Of a DNA stretch of 64,000 nt, positions 54,170 to 62,567 are shown piece by piece. Origin of the DNA: CAMPJM01 sp964440915 (lineage in GTDB: Bacteria > Bacteroidota > Bacteroidia > Cytophagales > Cyclobacteriaceae). The stretch spans positions 40,552 to 104,551 of the forward strand of contig CAYTTV010000002.1 in the NCBI GenBank assembly GCA_964440915.1. The letters are read 5' to 3'. Positions within the stretch are counted from its first letter, which is position 1. Each line of letters begins with the position of its first letter. The notes beneath the pieces were generated by a model. It did not search any database and had not been told where the DNA came from. It saw nothing but the letters and a program-made list of their open reading frames with translations. Both the position numbers and the translations under genes were made by a program.

Positions 54170-54976
54170 TTAAGGAAGCATTTCCTTGAAAGTTTGATAA
54201 GAGTCGGGATTGAGCGGTGACGTGCTGCATCCAATCTCTTGGGCAGTTTTATTGATGTCTTCTATTCTTTCGGCAGGATCGGGGTGCGTGCTGAGGAACG
54301 TCGGTGTTTGGCCCGCTTGGTCACTGTCAATTAATTTTTGAAAGAATGTGAAAGCGCCATTGCATTGGTATGAAGTTTCTTCTAAGTAATAAACCGAGAA
54401 CTTATCTGCTTCTTCTTCGTGCTTCCTGCTAAAGCTTAACGAGGCAAGGTTGCCTGCCAAAGCACCAGCTATTTGTTTCAATTGGCCGGGGTTCTGCCCC
54501 AATGCTACACTCAGTAAGATATCTAGTCCATATTGAGTTTGGAGTTGTTGCGTGCTATGGCGTTGGTCCACGTGTGCAATTTCGTGTGCCAGAACACCTG
54601 CAAGATCATCCTCCTTGTCCAGATATTTGATCAATCCAGTATATACGTATATATATCCGCCAGGTACAGCAAAAGCGTTCAGTACGTCCTGATCGATTAT
54701 GTGTAATTTCCAAGCAAATTCTTCCTTATATGAAATGTCATCTGATGCCAGTATCTCATCTAGTATGTTATTGAGATATTGGTAGGCATCAGCATATTCA
54801 GTTTCGGAAAGTACAGGAAACTCATTTGGGTTTTGGGCAATTTCCTTACTTACTTGAAGGCCCAGTTGTTGGTCGTCCTTGATAGAGAATATATTGATGT
54901 TATTGTTTTTGTCACATGCAGTAAATAGTAATGCTATGCTACCAATGAGTGTTAATAGTAAAGTATGTCGTATCAT
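54170..54976 (-). CDS. M48-family metalloprotease, lipoprotein
   Basis: The 268-residue protein has a lipobox LLFTAC (Cys21). The zinc motif is HEIAH (131-135) and the third ligand lies in KHEEEADKFS. The C-terminal DPxxRI pattern STHPDPAERI is typical of BepA/LoiP-like M48 proteases. These act in periplasmic quality control of outer-membrane proteins. A minus-strand -7 element TAATTTTG (reverse complement of 54997-55004) is just upstream. Confidence 0.92.
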   Translation of the reverse strand: MIRHTLLLTLIGSIALLFTACDKNNNINIFSIKDDQQLGLQVSKEIAQNPNEFPVLSETEYADAYQYLNNILDEILASDDISYKEEFAWKLHIIDQDVLNAFAVPGGYIYVYTGLIKYLDKEDDLAGVLAHEIAHVDQRHSTQQLQTQYGLDILLSVALGQNPGQLKQIAGALAGNLASLSFSRKHEEEADKFSVYYLEETSYQCNGAFTFFQKLIDSDQAGQTPTFLSTHPDPAERIEDINKTAQEIGCSTSPLNPDSYQTFKEMLP

Positions 54977-54996
54977 GTTCTTTTTTTAATTCGTGG

Positions 54997-55004
54997 CAAA
55001 ATTA
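54997..55004 (-). promoter_or_regulatory. Putative -7 element of the M48 protease gene
   Basis: CAAAATTA on the plus strand reads TAATTTTG on the minus strand, 21 bases before the ATG. No matching -33 TTG seen. Confidence 0.35.
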
Positions 55005-55041
55005 GTGAAAGCTCATCAATAGGGCAGTGCTGTTAAGCATA

Positions 55042-55701
55042 TTAAATTCTTATTTCGGGAATATTTCCTTCAACAATGAGCTTGCCTGATGTAGCAGCTT
55101 GGATTTCTTCAATACTTACTCCAGGAGCCCGCTCCAAGAGCCTGAATCCGCCTTCAGGTATTACTTCCATTACAGCTAGGTCAGAGACGATTTTGTTTAC
55201 ACATCTCAAACCAGTAACAGGAAGCGTACAACTTGGTAGCAATTTGGACTCCCCTGATCTGCTTTTATGTTGCATTGCCACAATGATATAAGCGTCTGAG
55301 GCAACTAGGTCCATGGCCCCGCCCATGCCTTTTACCATCTTATCTGGGATCTTCCAATTGGCAATGTCTCCGTTTTCGGAAACCTCCATTGCACCCAAAA
55401 TGGTAAGGTCGATATGTCCACCTCGTATCATAGCAAAGCTTTCTGCTGAATTGAAGAGGGCCGCACCAGGTCGCATGGTTATGGTCTGCTTGCCTGCATT
55501 GATCAAGTCTGGATCAATCGCTGCTTCGGTGGGGAAAGCACCAATGCCTAACAGCCCATTTTCAGATTGGAGTACAACGGCTACATCCTCAGGAATGTAA
55601 TTCGCAACCAAGGTAGGAATACCGATTCCAAGGTTGATGTACATCCCACTTTTAATTTCTTGTGCGATTCTTTTAGCGATTCCTATCTTATCTAAACTCA
55701 T
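55042..55701 (-). CDS. scoB: 3-oxoacid CoA-transferase subunit B
   Basis: The 219-residue subunit carries the catalytic Glu in VVLQSENGLLGIGAF (Glu52 region) and starts with RIAQEIKSGMYINLGIGIPT, the standard beginning of subunit B. With subunit A it swaps CoA between succinyl- or acetyl-CoA and 3-ketoacids for ketone-body or acetoacetate use. Unusually, 160 bases separate it from the A gene rather than an overlap. Confidence 0.92.
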   Translation of the reverse strand: MSLDKIGIAKRIAQEIKSGMYINLGIGIPTLVANYIPEDVAVVLQSENGLLGIGAFPTEAAIDPDLINAGKQTITMRPGAALFNSAESFAMIRGGHIDLTILGAMEVSENGDIANWKIPDKMVKGMGGAMDLVASDAYIIVAMQHKSRSGESKLLPSCTLPVTGLRCVNKIVSDLAVMEVIPEGGFRLLERAPGVSIEEIQAATSGKLIVEGNIPEIRI

Positions 55702-55707
55702 GCTGCT

Positions 55708-55747
55708 AATGAATTAATGTACCAATGAGTTAATATGCCAATGTGCC
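55708..55747. repeat. Five degenerate 8-bp tandem units between scoA and scoB
   Basis: The sequence divides into AATGAATT, AATGTACC, AATGAGTT, AATATGCC and AATGTGCC. Such low-complexity intergenic repeats recur in Bacteroidota genomes. It lies in the 160-base gap that separates the two CoA-transferase genes. Confidence 0.45.
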
Positions 55748-55861
55748 AGCGGGCTACCATCTGATAATCCAATCACTCTCTATCTGCCATCTTTCCATTG
55801 ATTATGGCCCTTTGTTATTGCTTACTTCAATCTGGTTCCTGAAGACTAATTGTCTCGTATC

Positions 55862-56557
55862 TTACCCACTCACCGTCTTTTGCTCTATTCTCTTCTCATA
55901 ATCCTTTCCTTCGTAAATATGTTGCACAAATATTCCTGGCGTATGAATTTGGTTAGGATCCAGTTGGCCCGCAGGAACAAGTTCTTCTACTTCGGCAATG
56001 GTTATTTTGGCAGCAGTAGCCATAATAGGGTTAAAATTTCTGGCCGTCCCTTTGTACATGAGATTTCCTGCTGTATCACCTTTCCAGGCTTTCACAAGGG
56101 CAAAATCTGCTTTCAACCATGTTTCCATCAAATACATCTTCCCGTCAAACATCCGGGCTTCCTTGCCTTCTGCTACTTCTGTTCCAAAGCCTGCCGGTGT
56201 GTAAAAGGCTGGAATTCCAGCTCCCCCTGCCCTGATTCTCTCGGCTAATGTACCTTGAGGTATTAAGTCTACCTCAAGCTCTCCTGTCAATAGCTGCCTT
56301 TCAAATTCCTTGTTTTCGCCTACGTAAGAGGCTATCATTTTTTTTACTTGCCTGTTTTTGAGCAATAAGCCAATGCCAAAGTCATCTACGCCAGCATTGT
56401 TGGAAATGCAGGTGAGCCCCTTAGCAGAAGATCTGAGTAAGGCCTTGATTGAGTTCTCAGGGATGCCGCATAGGCCAAACCCTCCAATCATCAGTGTCGA
56501 ATTGTCTTTTATGAGATGGATAACCGCTTCTGCCGACGAAACCTGCTTGTTGATCAT
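55862..56557 (-). CDS. scoA: 3-oxoacid CoA-transferase subunit A
   Basis: The 231-residue subunit has the CoA-binding motif MIGGFGLCGIPENSIKAL (residues about 22-39) and GGAGIPAFYTPAGFGTEVAEGK. Length and sequence are standard. It lies upstream of scoB on the minus strand. A minus -7 element TATTTTTG (reverse complement of 56598-56605) is present 41 bases before the ATG. Confidence 0.93.
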   Translation of the reverse strand: MINKQVSSAEAVIHLIKDNSTLMIGGFGLCGIPENSIKALLRSSAKGLTCISNNAGVDDFGIGLLLKNRQVKKMIASYVGENKEFERQLLTGELEVDLIPQGTLAERIRAGGAGIPAFYTPAGFGTEVAEGKEARMFDGKMYLMETWLKADFALVKAWKGDTAGNLMYKGTARNFNPIMATAAKITIAEVEELVPAGQLDPNQIHTPGIFVQHIYEGKDYEKRIEQKTVSG

Positions 56558-56597
56558 AAGGATATTATTGAATGAACAATTGTCCGACGTTTGGCAT

Positions 56598-56605
56598 CAA
56601 AAATA
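56598..56605 (-). promoter_or_regulatory. Putative -7 element of scoA
   Basis: CAAAAATA reads TATTTTTG on the minus strand. A -33 TTG at the right distance is not evident. Confidence 0.3.
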
Positions 56606-56656
56606 TATGCCTTATAATAAGAGCTGTAACCTAATAAAATGGATATAGAAAGGAAG

Positions 56657-57586
56657 TTATTTTGTGTTCAGGATTCTAATGGCATTCTCCTTGTCTCGCT
56701 TTAACTGATTGCTGAGCGACTCTAAAGAATCAAACTTTTTTTCTTCCCTTATTTTATGCTTAAAAAATACCCTTAGCTCTTGGCCGTATATATCTTCCTT
56801 GAAATCAAAAATATTTACCTCAATCACTTTGGACACCCCGCCTACAGTAGGTCTTATCCCTATGTTCAACATGCCTTGATAAAGGTGTGACTTGTGTTTT
56901 ACTTCTACGGCATATACACCGTCACCCGGAACAAGCTTGTAGGTCTCCAGTAAGATGATGTTGGCAGTAGGAAAACCTATTCGCCTCCCCAATTGTTTTC
57001 CCGAGCCCACTATTCCTGCCAAACTATAGGTCCTTCCTAGGTACTCATTGGCCATGGCAACGTCTCCAGCTTCCAAAGCTTCTCTTATCTTTGTGGAGCT
57101 AATCGCCACATCATCGATGTCTTGCCGAGGGATCTCTTCTACTTCAAATCCATAGGCAGCTTCATTGGCTTTCAGGTGCTCAAAGCTCCCTTCTCTATTT
57201 TTGCCAAATCTATGGTCGTAGCCGATGACCAGCTTTTTGGTAGCAATCTTCTCCACTAGGATGTTTCTAATGAAGGATTCTGAGGACAACTCTGAAAAGC
57301 CTTTGGTAAAAGGAATTTTTACCAAGTGGTGGATGCCTGATTTTTTTAAGTAGGAAGCTTTTTCCTCAAAAGTTGACAGGAGTTTTAGGTTTTTATCGCT
57401 GCCGAGTATAAAACGTGGGTGAGGCCAGAAGGTAATCAATACTGTTTCCCCAGCACATGCCCTTGCTACTTCCACTATGCGAGAAAGGATCTTCTGATGG
57501 CCGATATGAACACCGTCAAACGTTCCACTTGTTACTACTGGGTATGACAGCTTGGGAAAGTTTTCAACTCCTTCATAGATTTTCAT
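56657..57586 (-). CDS. ribF: Bifunctional riboflavin kinase/FAD synthetase
   Basis: The enzyme makes FMN and FAD from riboflavin. It has 309 residues. The N-terminal adenylyltransferase has SGTFDGVHIGHQ and the later SSTKIR; the C-terminal kinase has RRIGFPTANI and GDGVYAVEV. It ends the row ftsX-DUF3098-uppP-truB-ribF and starts 109 bases after truB. Confidence 0.96.
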   Translation of the reverse strand: MKIYEGVENFPKLSYPVVTSGTFDGVHIGHQKILSRIVEVARACAGETVLITFWPHPRFILGSDKNLKLLSTFEEKASYLKKSGIHHLVKIPFTKGFSELSSESFIRNILVEKIATKKLVIGYDHRFGKNREGSFEHLKANEAAYGFEVEEIPRQDIDDVAISSTKIREALEAGDVAMANEYLGRTYSLAGIVGSGKQLGRRIGFPTANIILLETYKLVPGDGVYAVEVKHKSHLYQGMLNIGIRPTVGGVSKVIEVNIFDFKEDIYGQELRVFFKHKIREEKKFDSLESLSNQLKRDKENAIRILNTK

Positions 57587-57695
57587 CAGGCTACTATTTT
57601 GAATGCAATAAGTAAAAAAAGAAATAGATAGAAAAAGTCATGATGAACATTAAAACGATGTCATGCTTTTATGGTTTTTGACGTTTTTCAAGTGC

Positions 57696-58373
57696 TCATG
57701 TTTTACTTGCCCGGTGTTTTTCAATGAAATCAGGGAGGTTATAGGCTTCATCTATAGAAAAGTCTCCTATTTTCGTTCTTCTGAGAGAAGTGAGGCATGC
57801 GCCTACCCCGAGAAGTGCACCAAAATCTCTTACCAAGCTCCTTATATAAGTTCCTTTCGAGCAAGTCACCCTAAAGGAGACTTCCGGCAATTGGCTTATG
57901 GTGATCTCAAAGGAGTGGATCGTAACTGGGCGTGGGTCGATTTTTACTTCTTCACCTTTCCGGGCTTTTTTATATACCCTCTCACCGTCGATTCTAATGG
58001 CAGAATAGTGGGGAGGTATTTGCAGAATGTCTCCTATGAAATTATCAGTGGCTGCCTTTACCATTTCTAAGGTTAAATGTTCAGTGGCTGTGTCACTGTC
58101 AAACTCGGTTTCTAAGTCAACTGATGGGGTAGTTTTACCAAGAAGCATAGTGCCCGTATATTCTTTAGGCATTCCTTGGTAGTGGTCTATCTTTTTGGTG
58201 AATTTGCCTGTGCATAAGATTAGTAAGCCGGTGGCCAACGGATCTAAAGTGCCTGCGTGGCCCACCTTTTTTATGCGAATAGCATTTCTTATTTTTTTCA
58301 CTACATCAAAAGAAGTCCATTCCAATGGTTTGTCAATTAGAATGACAGCACCCTCTTCAAAATTCAAATCCAT
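57696..58373 (-). CDS. truB: tRNA pseudouridine-55 synthase
   Basis: TruB converts U55 of tRNA to pseudouridine. It has 225 residues; the catalytic Asp is in GHAGTLDPLATGLL (residues about 38-51). The start DKPLEWTSFDVV and GTYIRSLVRDFG are family motifs. It lacks the long C-terminal PUA extension of E. coli TruB, as is usual in Bacteroidota. It lies one base after uppP. Confidence 0.96.
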   Translation of the reverse strand: MDLNFEEGAVILIDKPLEWTSFDVVKKIRNAIRIKKVGHAGTLDPLATGLLILCTGKFTKKIDHYQGMPKEYTGTMLLGKTTPSVDLETEFDSDTATEHLTLEMVKAATDNFIGDILQIPPHYSAIRIDGERVYKKARKGEEVKIDPRPVTIHSFEITISQLPEVSFRVTCSKGTYIRSLVRDFGALLGVGACLTSLRRTKIGDFSIDEAYNLPDFIEKHRASKT

Positions 58374-58374
58374 T

Positions 58375-59154
58375 TTATACAGTAAGATCGTAGCCCAAGG
58401 CCAACAAGATTAAGATAGCTAAGCCCAACACAATTCTGTAATAACCAAAAACTTTAAATCCATATTTTGTCAGAAATGCGATGAAAAATTTGATAGCAGC
58501 CATAGCTACGAGAAATGCCACAACATTGCCTATCAATAGGATTTGGATGTCGCCCGTGCCGATTGATTGGTAGCCTTGTAGCAACTTGTAAGAAGCTGCA
58601 GCAAACATAGTGGGTACAGCCAACAGAAAAGAGAATTCAGCGGCGGCTTTCCTGCTCATCTTTTCGTACAGCCCACCAATAATGGTAGCGGCTGACCGTG
58701 ACACACCTGGCACCATGGCAAGACACTGGAAAAGGCCTATTTTAAAGGCACTTGGATAAGATAGCGCATCAATGTCTTTTTTGGAATTGTTGAACCACTT
58801 GTCTACAAAAATCAGGACGATCCCTCCTAATAACAACATGACAGCTACCACTACTACATTTTCCAGCAATTGATCGATGATGTCATTGAGCAAAAGCCCG
58901 ATGACAGCAGCAGGGATGAAGGCTACAAATAACTTATAATAGATGTCAAGAGAGGTGAAAAAACGTTTCCAATAAAGGACAACAACAGAAAGAATGGCAC
59001 CAAACTGAATGTTTACCGTGAATATTTTAGTGAACTCCAGTTCATTTATCCCCATAATAGAGGATGCAATAATCATGTGCCCTGTGGAAGATATGGGAAG
59101 AAACTCAGTGATTCCTTCGACGATAGCTAAAATAATCGCTTGAATTTCACTCAT
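58375..59154 (-). CDS. uppP: Undecaprenyl-diphosphatase
   Basis: UppP recycles undecaprenyl pyrophosphate for cell-wall synthesis. The start at ATG 59154 (MSEIQAIILAIVEGI) is preferred over an upstream in-frame start at 59184. About 259 residues with roughly eight helices. The signatures VEGITEFLPISSTGH and PGVSRSAATI carry the catalytic Glu, His and Ser/Arg. It overlaps the end of the DUF3098 gene (59147). Confidence 0.95.
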   Translation of the reverse strand: MSEIQAIILAIVEGITEFLPISSTGHMIIASSIMGINELEFTKIFTVNIQFGAILSVVVLYWKRFFTSLDIYYKLFVAFIPAAVIGLLLNDIIDQLLENVVVVAVMLLLGGIVLIFVDKWFNNSKKDIDALSYPSAFKIGLFQCLAMVPGVSRSAATIIGGLYEKMSRKAAAEFSFLLAVPTMFAAASYKLLQGYQSIGTGDIQILLIGNVVAFLVAMAAIKFFIAFLTKYGFKVFGYYRIVLGLAILILLALGYDLTV

Positions 59155-59365
59155 TTTCTTCTTTTGGTTTATACATGATAGCAAAGAACTGAATAATAAA
59201 CCCCATCATAACAACAATCGGTCCTAAGGTGAGGCCAAAAAAACCAAATCCATAATCCTGATTATCCAAAGCCATGATAGTAAAGCCCACGAGAAGTACG
59301 CCAATCCCAATGAGCATGATTACGTAATTCTTCTTGCCGAAAGCAAGTTTGTTTTTGTTATCCAT
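59147..59365 (-). CDS. DUF3098 family small membrane protein
   Basis: The 72-residue protein has two hydrophobic helices (YVIMLIGIGVLLVGFTIMAL and FFGLTLGPIVVMMGFIIQFF) separated by DNQDYGF. This is the DUF3098 family, Bacteroidota-specific and nearly always between ftsX and uppP. Its role is unknown; position suggests a link with cell-envelope synthesis or division. It starts one base after ftsX. Confidence 0.87.
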   Translation of the reverse strand: MDNKNKLAFGKKNYVIMLIGIGVLLVGFTIMALDNQDYGFGFFGLTLGPIVVMMGFIIQFFAIMYKPKEENE

Positions 59366-59366
59366 G

Positions 59367-60263
59367 TTAATATAGTTCGTCTAAAGACATTTTTAAATAT
59401 TTCCGCACAGATCTGAATGTGCTTATAAAGCCTATAAAGGCCCCTAGTAACAGTAATCCCACAAGTAGGTATAGGATTTTTTCAGGGTCTTGCAGGCTGC
59501 TGAGGTTTTCAATCTCATTGTTTGCATAGTGCATGAGCGAGATAAGCAATATTGACGCAAATATCCCCGCAAGCATGCCGTGTAATGTGGCCCTGTACAA
59601 GAAAGGCCTTTGAATAAAACTTGCCGTAGCACCCACTAGTTGCATACTCCTGATCAAAAACCGCTGAGAAAACAAAGCGAGTTTAATGGTATTATTGATC
59701 AACATGATCACGCTTATCAGCAGTATAAGGGCAAAACTTGCTAAGATAATGCTGATTTTTGTGACGTTCTTATTGATGGAGTCAATCAAGCTTTCTATGT
59801 ACGTGACTTCAAAAACACCAGAAATGGCTTCAATGTCTTCTTTTATGCCTACGAGCTTATCTTGATCGTGGTAATCGGACTTTATTTTAATGGCATAGGC
59901 ATCTCTCAAGGGGTTTTCGCCCAAGAAGTTAATAAAATCCTCGCCCGTTTCGTTTATAAATTGCTCTGCGGCTTCTTCTTTGGAAACATAGGATATTTGT
60001 GGAGTGCCATCTTCCACTAGCACATAATCTTTGCTGGCCAGGGTTTTGTTGATTTTTATACGCTGATTCTCCGTGATGTATTTGTTAAGATATACCTGAA
60101 CTTCTATGTTCTGTCGAATCAGATTCTTCAGTTGATTGGCATGTAGTAGCAATAGTCCAAAAAGCCCTACCACAAATAGTGCAAGCGTAATACTAAAGAC
60201 TACACTTACATACGGGTAGCTCCCAAGTTTTTTCTTCTTTTTATATTTTTTATCTGCTCGCAC
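59367..60263 (-). CDS. ftsX: Cell division protein FtsX, permease
   Basis: FtsX is the membrane partner of the ATPase FtsE and activates cell-wall hydrolases at division. The 298 residues from GTG 60263 have a basic cytosolic N-terminus (RADKKYKKKKKLG), one helix, a periplasmic domain (residues about 55-170) and three more helices. The conserved FIRSMQLVGATASFIQRPF-like loop is visible as RSMQLVGATASFIQRPF. ftsE is not in this window. Confidence 0.92.
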   Translation of the reverse strand: MRADKKYKKKKKLGSYPYVSVVFSITLALFVVGLFGLLLLHANQLKNLIRQNIEVQVYLNKYITENQRIKINKTLASKDYVLVEDGTPQISYVSKEEAAEQFINETGEDFINFLGENPLRDAYAIKIKSDYHDQDKLVGIKEDIEAISGVFEVTYIESLIDSINKNVTKISIILASFALILLISVIMLINNTIKLALFSQRFLIRSMQLVGATASFIQRPFLYRATLHGMLAGIFASILLISLMHYANNEIENLSSLQDPEKILYLLVGLLLLGAFIGFISTFRSVRKYLKMSLDELY

Positions 60264-60281
60264 TTATCCTTTAAAAAGCTT

Positions 60282-60310
60282 CAAATTTAAGAATTTATTT
60301 GTATTTACAA
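60282..60310 (-). promoter_or_regulatory. Promoter of the ftsX operon
   Basis: Minus-strand TTG (60310-60308) and TAAATTTG (60289-60282) are separated by 18 bases, close to the TTG-N19/20-TAnnTTTG consensus, 18 bases before the GTG start of ftsX. Confidence 0.55.
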
Positions 60311-60315
60311 CTTTC

Positions 60316-60477
60316 TCAAGGACAACAATATTGTTCCTTTTGAGCTGTGCCGTGAAAATTGTAGCAACGGCAACAACGGCAGATGATGGTGCCCTTGCTT
60401 GACCATGCTAGAAGATCTTTAAGCATATTATCGTCTGGGCTTTTGCACCTTCGACAATAATATGATTGTAATTTCAC
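60316..60477 (-). CDS. Possible 53-residue zinc-ribbon-like ORF
   Basis: From GTG 60477 (or TTG 60480) a minus frame runs to TGA 60316-60318. The product starts MKLQSYYCRRCKSPDD and later has IICRCCRCYNFHG and ends QYCCP: eight or so Cys in CxxC-type pairs, as in small zinc ribbons. However, it begins directly after the terminator of the anti-sigma gene and has no promoter of its own that I can see. It may be a real small protein read from leakage transcription, or chance. Confidence 0.3.
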   Translation of the reverse strand: MKLQSYYCRRCKSPDDNMLKDLLAWSSKGTIICRCCRCYNFHGTAQKEQYCCP

Positions 60478-60479
60478 CA

Positions 60480-60527
60480 AAACAAAAAAAGATCAAGGTA
60501 TTTCTATACGTTGATCTTTTTTTGTTT
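60480..60527 (-). terminator. Terminator after the anti-sigma gene
   Basis: Perfect 17-bp arms (60480-60496 with 60511-60527), containing GATCAA/TTGATC and flanked by A7/T7 runs, with a 14-base loop. It lies 14 bases after the anti-sigma stop. Confidence 0.9.
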
Positions 60528-60541
60528 GTTAAAGCCGTTTC

Positions 60542-61441
60542 TTATTCCTTTTTTCTCAGGCCTTCAAGCTCTCCGATAAGGTTTTGATCTTTGATCTGGT
60601 TTAGTGGAGATATCTCCATCTGATTGGACTCCAGATAGTAGAAGCTTCCCTTATAGTATAGGTAAACGCTTTTCCCAGACACAGTATTCAATTCAATAAG
60701 CTCATAAGGGATATTTTTGAAGTCGCCGTATAAGTACAGTTTATTGTTATAGAACTTGTAATGGAAGCTATTGCCGTGGTCTTCCTCGTTTTCAATCTCT
60801 ACGGCCGTAACCTCAGTAGAAGCAAGAGACTCCTCCAGTTTATTGGAAGGTGTCTTAATCTCAAGGGCCATTCCTTCTACGTCTTCAAAAGCTTCTATGG
60901 GGGTAGGAGGGGTAACCTCTGGAGTGGCTACAACAGTCGTTGCTGCCTCTGCCTTGATATTTTCGTCTTCTTTTTCTTTTATCACAATATCTTCGGTCGC
61001 CGCATTATGTGCTAGTATAGGTTCATCCAATTGCTCAATCTGAGTAGGAGATACTGCGCCATTCTCTTCAGGCTGGATGAAAGCATTAGTGTCTTCTAAG
61101 ATAGGCTGCTCTTGAACTTGACTAGGGCTATTCTCAGTGCTTTCCTGGCTATAGAAATATATCCCAAGGCCAATGGCGGCTGTTATTGCACCAGTCAACA
61201 CTATTTTCGCGGCACTAATGCCTGTGTTGTAAGCACCGACATTAATATTGTCGAGCCGAGCCTTAAGTTCTGCTTTTCGGCTATCTTTTATGGCACTAAT
61301 AATATCCTCTTGTAATTGAAACTCTGATTTCAACATAGGATCCTTGTCAAGGAGTTTGTCAAAAGCCTGCAGCTCTTCTCCCGACATGTTGCCTTCCAGA
61401 TAACGTTCAATTTGTTCGATATGGTTCAACTTTCTGTTCAT
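60542..61441 (-). CDS. Membrane anti-sigma factor-like protein
   Basis: The 299-residue protein has an N-terminal cytosolic part NHIEQIERYLEGNMSGEELQAF, which resembles the sigma-binding segment of Bacteroidota anti-sigma factors. One membrane helix follows (IVLTGAITAAIGLGIYFYS, about residues 78-96). A periplasmic Glu/Thr/Pro-rich linker leads to a C-terminal beta-rich domain (HYKFYNNKLYLYGDFKNIP). It is adjacent to an ECF sigma gene with one base between them. It likely holds the sigma factor until an envelope signal arrives. Confidence 0.75.
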   Translation of the reverse strand: MNRKLNHIEQIERYLEGNMSGEELQAFDKLLDKDPMLKSEFQLQEDIISAIKDSRKAELKARLDNINVGAYNTGISAAKIVLTGAITAAIGLGIYFYSQESTENSPSQVQEQPILEDTNAFIQPEENGAVSPTQIEQLDEPILAHNAATEDIVIKEKEDENIKAEAATTVVATPEVTPPTPIEAFEDVEGMALEIKTPSNKLEESLASTEVTAVEIENEEDHGNSFHYKFYNNKLYLYGDFKNIPYELIELNTVSGKSVYLYYKGSFYYLESNQMEISPLNQIKDQNLIGELEGLRKKE

Positions 61442-61442
61442 G

Positions 61443-61982
61443 TTAATCTAAAAAATCGCTGGCTGAATATTTTGTTTTTATTAACTTATCTAATCGTTGT
61501 TTACATTTATATTTCTTTGTTTTTGCTGTATCAGGATTGGCAAAATTCATTTTTTCTGCAATGTCGCTCATGGTCATACCATCGAAGTAGTAATAAGATA
61601 GCACCTTTCGGCATGTTTCTCCAAGAGCATTTATACATTCATTTATAATCCTGATACGTTCACTTTTGTCATCTTCAATCCATTCTATCTCGTCTTTCTC
61701 TTCATTACTGAGTTTGGACTTTCGCTCAAGTTCCTTCCTCCAAAGATTCAAGCAGATGCTATATAAGTACGTGCTGATTTTGGATGTAAGCGTAAAGTTT
61801 CCACTTATAGCTTTTTGCCAAAAGACGATAAGCGCATCCTGATATATATCCTTTGCTTCCTCTTCAGACCCATTATTAGAGACAACCAACTTCACCATCA
61901 TTCGATAGTACTTCTTATACAAGTAATCTAATGCCCTTTCGTCCCCTCTTGTGATCTTGGCAAGAACCTCGCTATCATTCAT
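61443..61982 (-). CDS. ECF RNA polymerase sigma factor
   Basis: The 179-residue sigma-70 family ECF protein has region 2 DYLYKKYYRMMVKLVVSNNG with EEEAKDIYQDALIVFWQK, and region 4 CRKVLSYYYFDGMTMSDIAEKM with the helix-turn-helix. It recognises the promoters of a small regulon. It is cotranscribed with the anti-sigma gene. Targets cannot be deduced; such pairs often control envelope stress. Confidence 0.9.
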   Translation of the reverse strand: MNDSEVLAKITRGDERALDYLYKKYYRMMVKLVVSNNGSEEEAKDIYQDALIVFWQKAISGNFTLTSKISTYLYSICLNLWRKELERKSKLSNEEKDEIEWIEDDKSERIRIINECINALGETCRKVLSYYYFDGMTMSDIAEKMNFANPDTAKTKKYKCKQRLDKLIKTKYSASDFLD

Positions 61983-62567
61983 TATAAAAAGCCTACGCTT
62001 TAAGAGTTAATACTTATTTACATAAAATGGTAACCTTTACCCTTTGTTAAAAAAATACAAACTTGAGTTTTTTGGGTATAAGGATATGTTAATGTTCTAA
62101 AAATACACTATAATTTAATATTCTTCTACGGAAAAACAATCAAAAACAAACATTCATGCTATAAGTGCCTACTTGATAGGAAGTGTGGAAATGAGGGAAT
62201 ATGGCCGTAAAATTCGTTGTAAAGTAATTTTATATATGATGCAATATGACTAAAGGCACGCGTTTTAGGTATTGATTTTCTTTTATTTACTCAACCAGTA
62301 GATGAATAAGCTTAGAATGGGGAGATATGTCGGCTAAGGATTAGGTAAGGTTTCCACTTATTTTTATGTTATTAGAACCTCTTTATGGCCAAATGGCAAT
62401 GATACTCATATTTATTTAAAGTATTAATTGGCTTTGTAAGAGCAGAGGTGATTTGAGTGGATTTTTTTATTTAAAATATCCATAAAAAGTACAACGTGTT
62501 TATTCTCTTTGGTTTGTCGCTTTATCCCAGCATAGTCACTTTAGTTTATTTTTTTTGAAAACATTAC
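61983..62567. other. AT-rich intergenic region before the sigma factor
   Basis: About 585 bases without a gene or recognised RNA. It must hold the promoter of the sigma/anti-sigma unit, but no TAnnTTTG element was identified on the minus strand. Confidence 0.4.
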
